Assembly: GCA_016784705.1 (NCBI GenBank) | Contig: JADHUD010000039.1 | Coordinates: forward strand, 1 to 13,152 | Length of the DNA: 13,152 bases | Direction: 5' to 3' | DNA from: Spirochaetia bacterium | Lineage (GTDB): Bacteria > Spirochaetota > Spirochaetia > JABMQR01 | Shown: positions 13,023 to 13,152 of the stretch, one piece after another | How the letters are laid out: every line of letters starts with the position of its first letter | Position numbering within the stretch: the first letter of the stretch is position 1 | Position numbers and translations under genes: made by a program | Notes under the pieces: model-generated | What the model saw: only the letters and a program-made list of their open reading frames with translations | Told to the model about the DNA's origin: nothing | Database searches by the model: none

Positions 13023-13152
13023 ATGAATGCAGTAGAACTTGCAAAAGTATATAATCCGGCAGAATTTGAAGAGAGGATTTACCGCGAGTGGAATGAGAAA
13101 GGTTTATTTCTCCCGAAAGAGAGTAGAAATGGTAAAGATCCTTTTGTTATCG
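13023..13152 (+). CDS. valS: valyl-tRNA synthetase, N-terminal fragment
   Basis: The first 43 codons of a gene cut by the window end. The peptide ELAKVYNPAEFEERIYREW followed by NEKGLF and KDPFVI matches the standard N-terminus of ValS (the Y-x-P-x-x-x-E-x-x-x-Y-x-x-W pattern leading to the PPPNVTG region, which lies beyond the window). It would charge tRNA-Val. The ATG at 13023 has the SD AGGAG 11 nt upstream, slightly far. The identification rests on a short stretch but the pattern is characteristic. Confidence 0.85.
   Translation, partial: MNAVELAKVYNPAEFEERIYREWNEKGLFLPKESRNGKDPFVI

Overview
The window is a low-GC bacterial chromosome segment, mostly housekeeping metabolism. It reads best as a spirochaete (Treponema/Spirochaeta-like). 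That placement is an inference from remembered resemblance of the ArsC-like protein, the long acetate kinase and the ValS N-terminus, plus an orphan exported beta-rich protein. It has not been checked by a search. No phage, CRISPR, tRNA or rRNA is visible.

Left block (1-2184, + strand): the tail of an unidentified gene, an ArsC-family thioredoxin-fold protein with serine at the catalytic cysteine position, a class I DAHP synthase (first step of the shikimate pathway) and a DJ-1/PfpI protein. The last two are translationally coupled. The block meets a minus-strand pair (3969-2177) tail to tail with an 8-base overlap. That pair is an FCD-type GntR regulator followed by glycerate kinase, a small sugar-acid or glycerate module. 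It is driven by a near-consensus promoter that carries two palindromic operator candidates.

Middle (4131-7578): acetate kinase with its own terminator, a gene-poor AT-rich gap, then a secreted, probably outer-membrane, protein of unknown function. Its 5' end runs through a 155-bp near-palindromic repeat element, and a short relative of that element lies just after its stop. A third, degenerate relative lies upstream of cysS.

Right block: murB and mgtE form a minus-strand pair (peptidoglycan precursor synthesis and Mg2+ transport). cysS diverges from them and is followed by an ECF sigma factor and an overlapping zinc-finger anti-sigma factor with one membrane span. A strong terminator closes that unit. 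The window ends in the first 43 codons of valS, whose Shine-Dalgarno sequence can pair with an upstream anti-SD stretch.

The most unusual material is the palindromic repeat family (especially the copy read through as coding sequence), the paired operators before the GntR gene, and the possible RBS-sequestering hairpin before valS. I see no convincing new multi-gene system.
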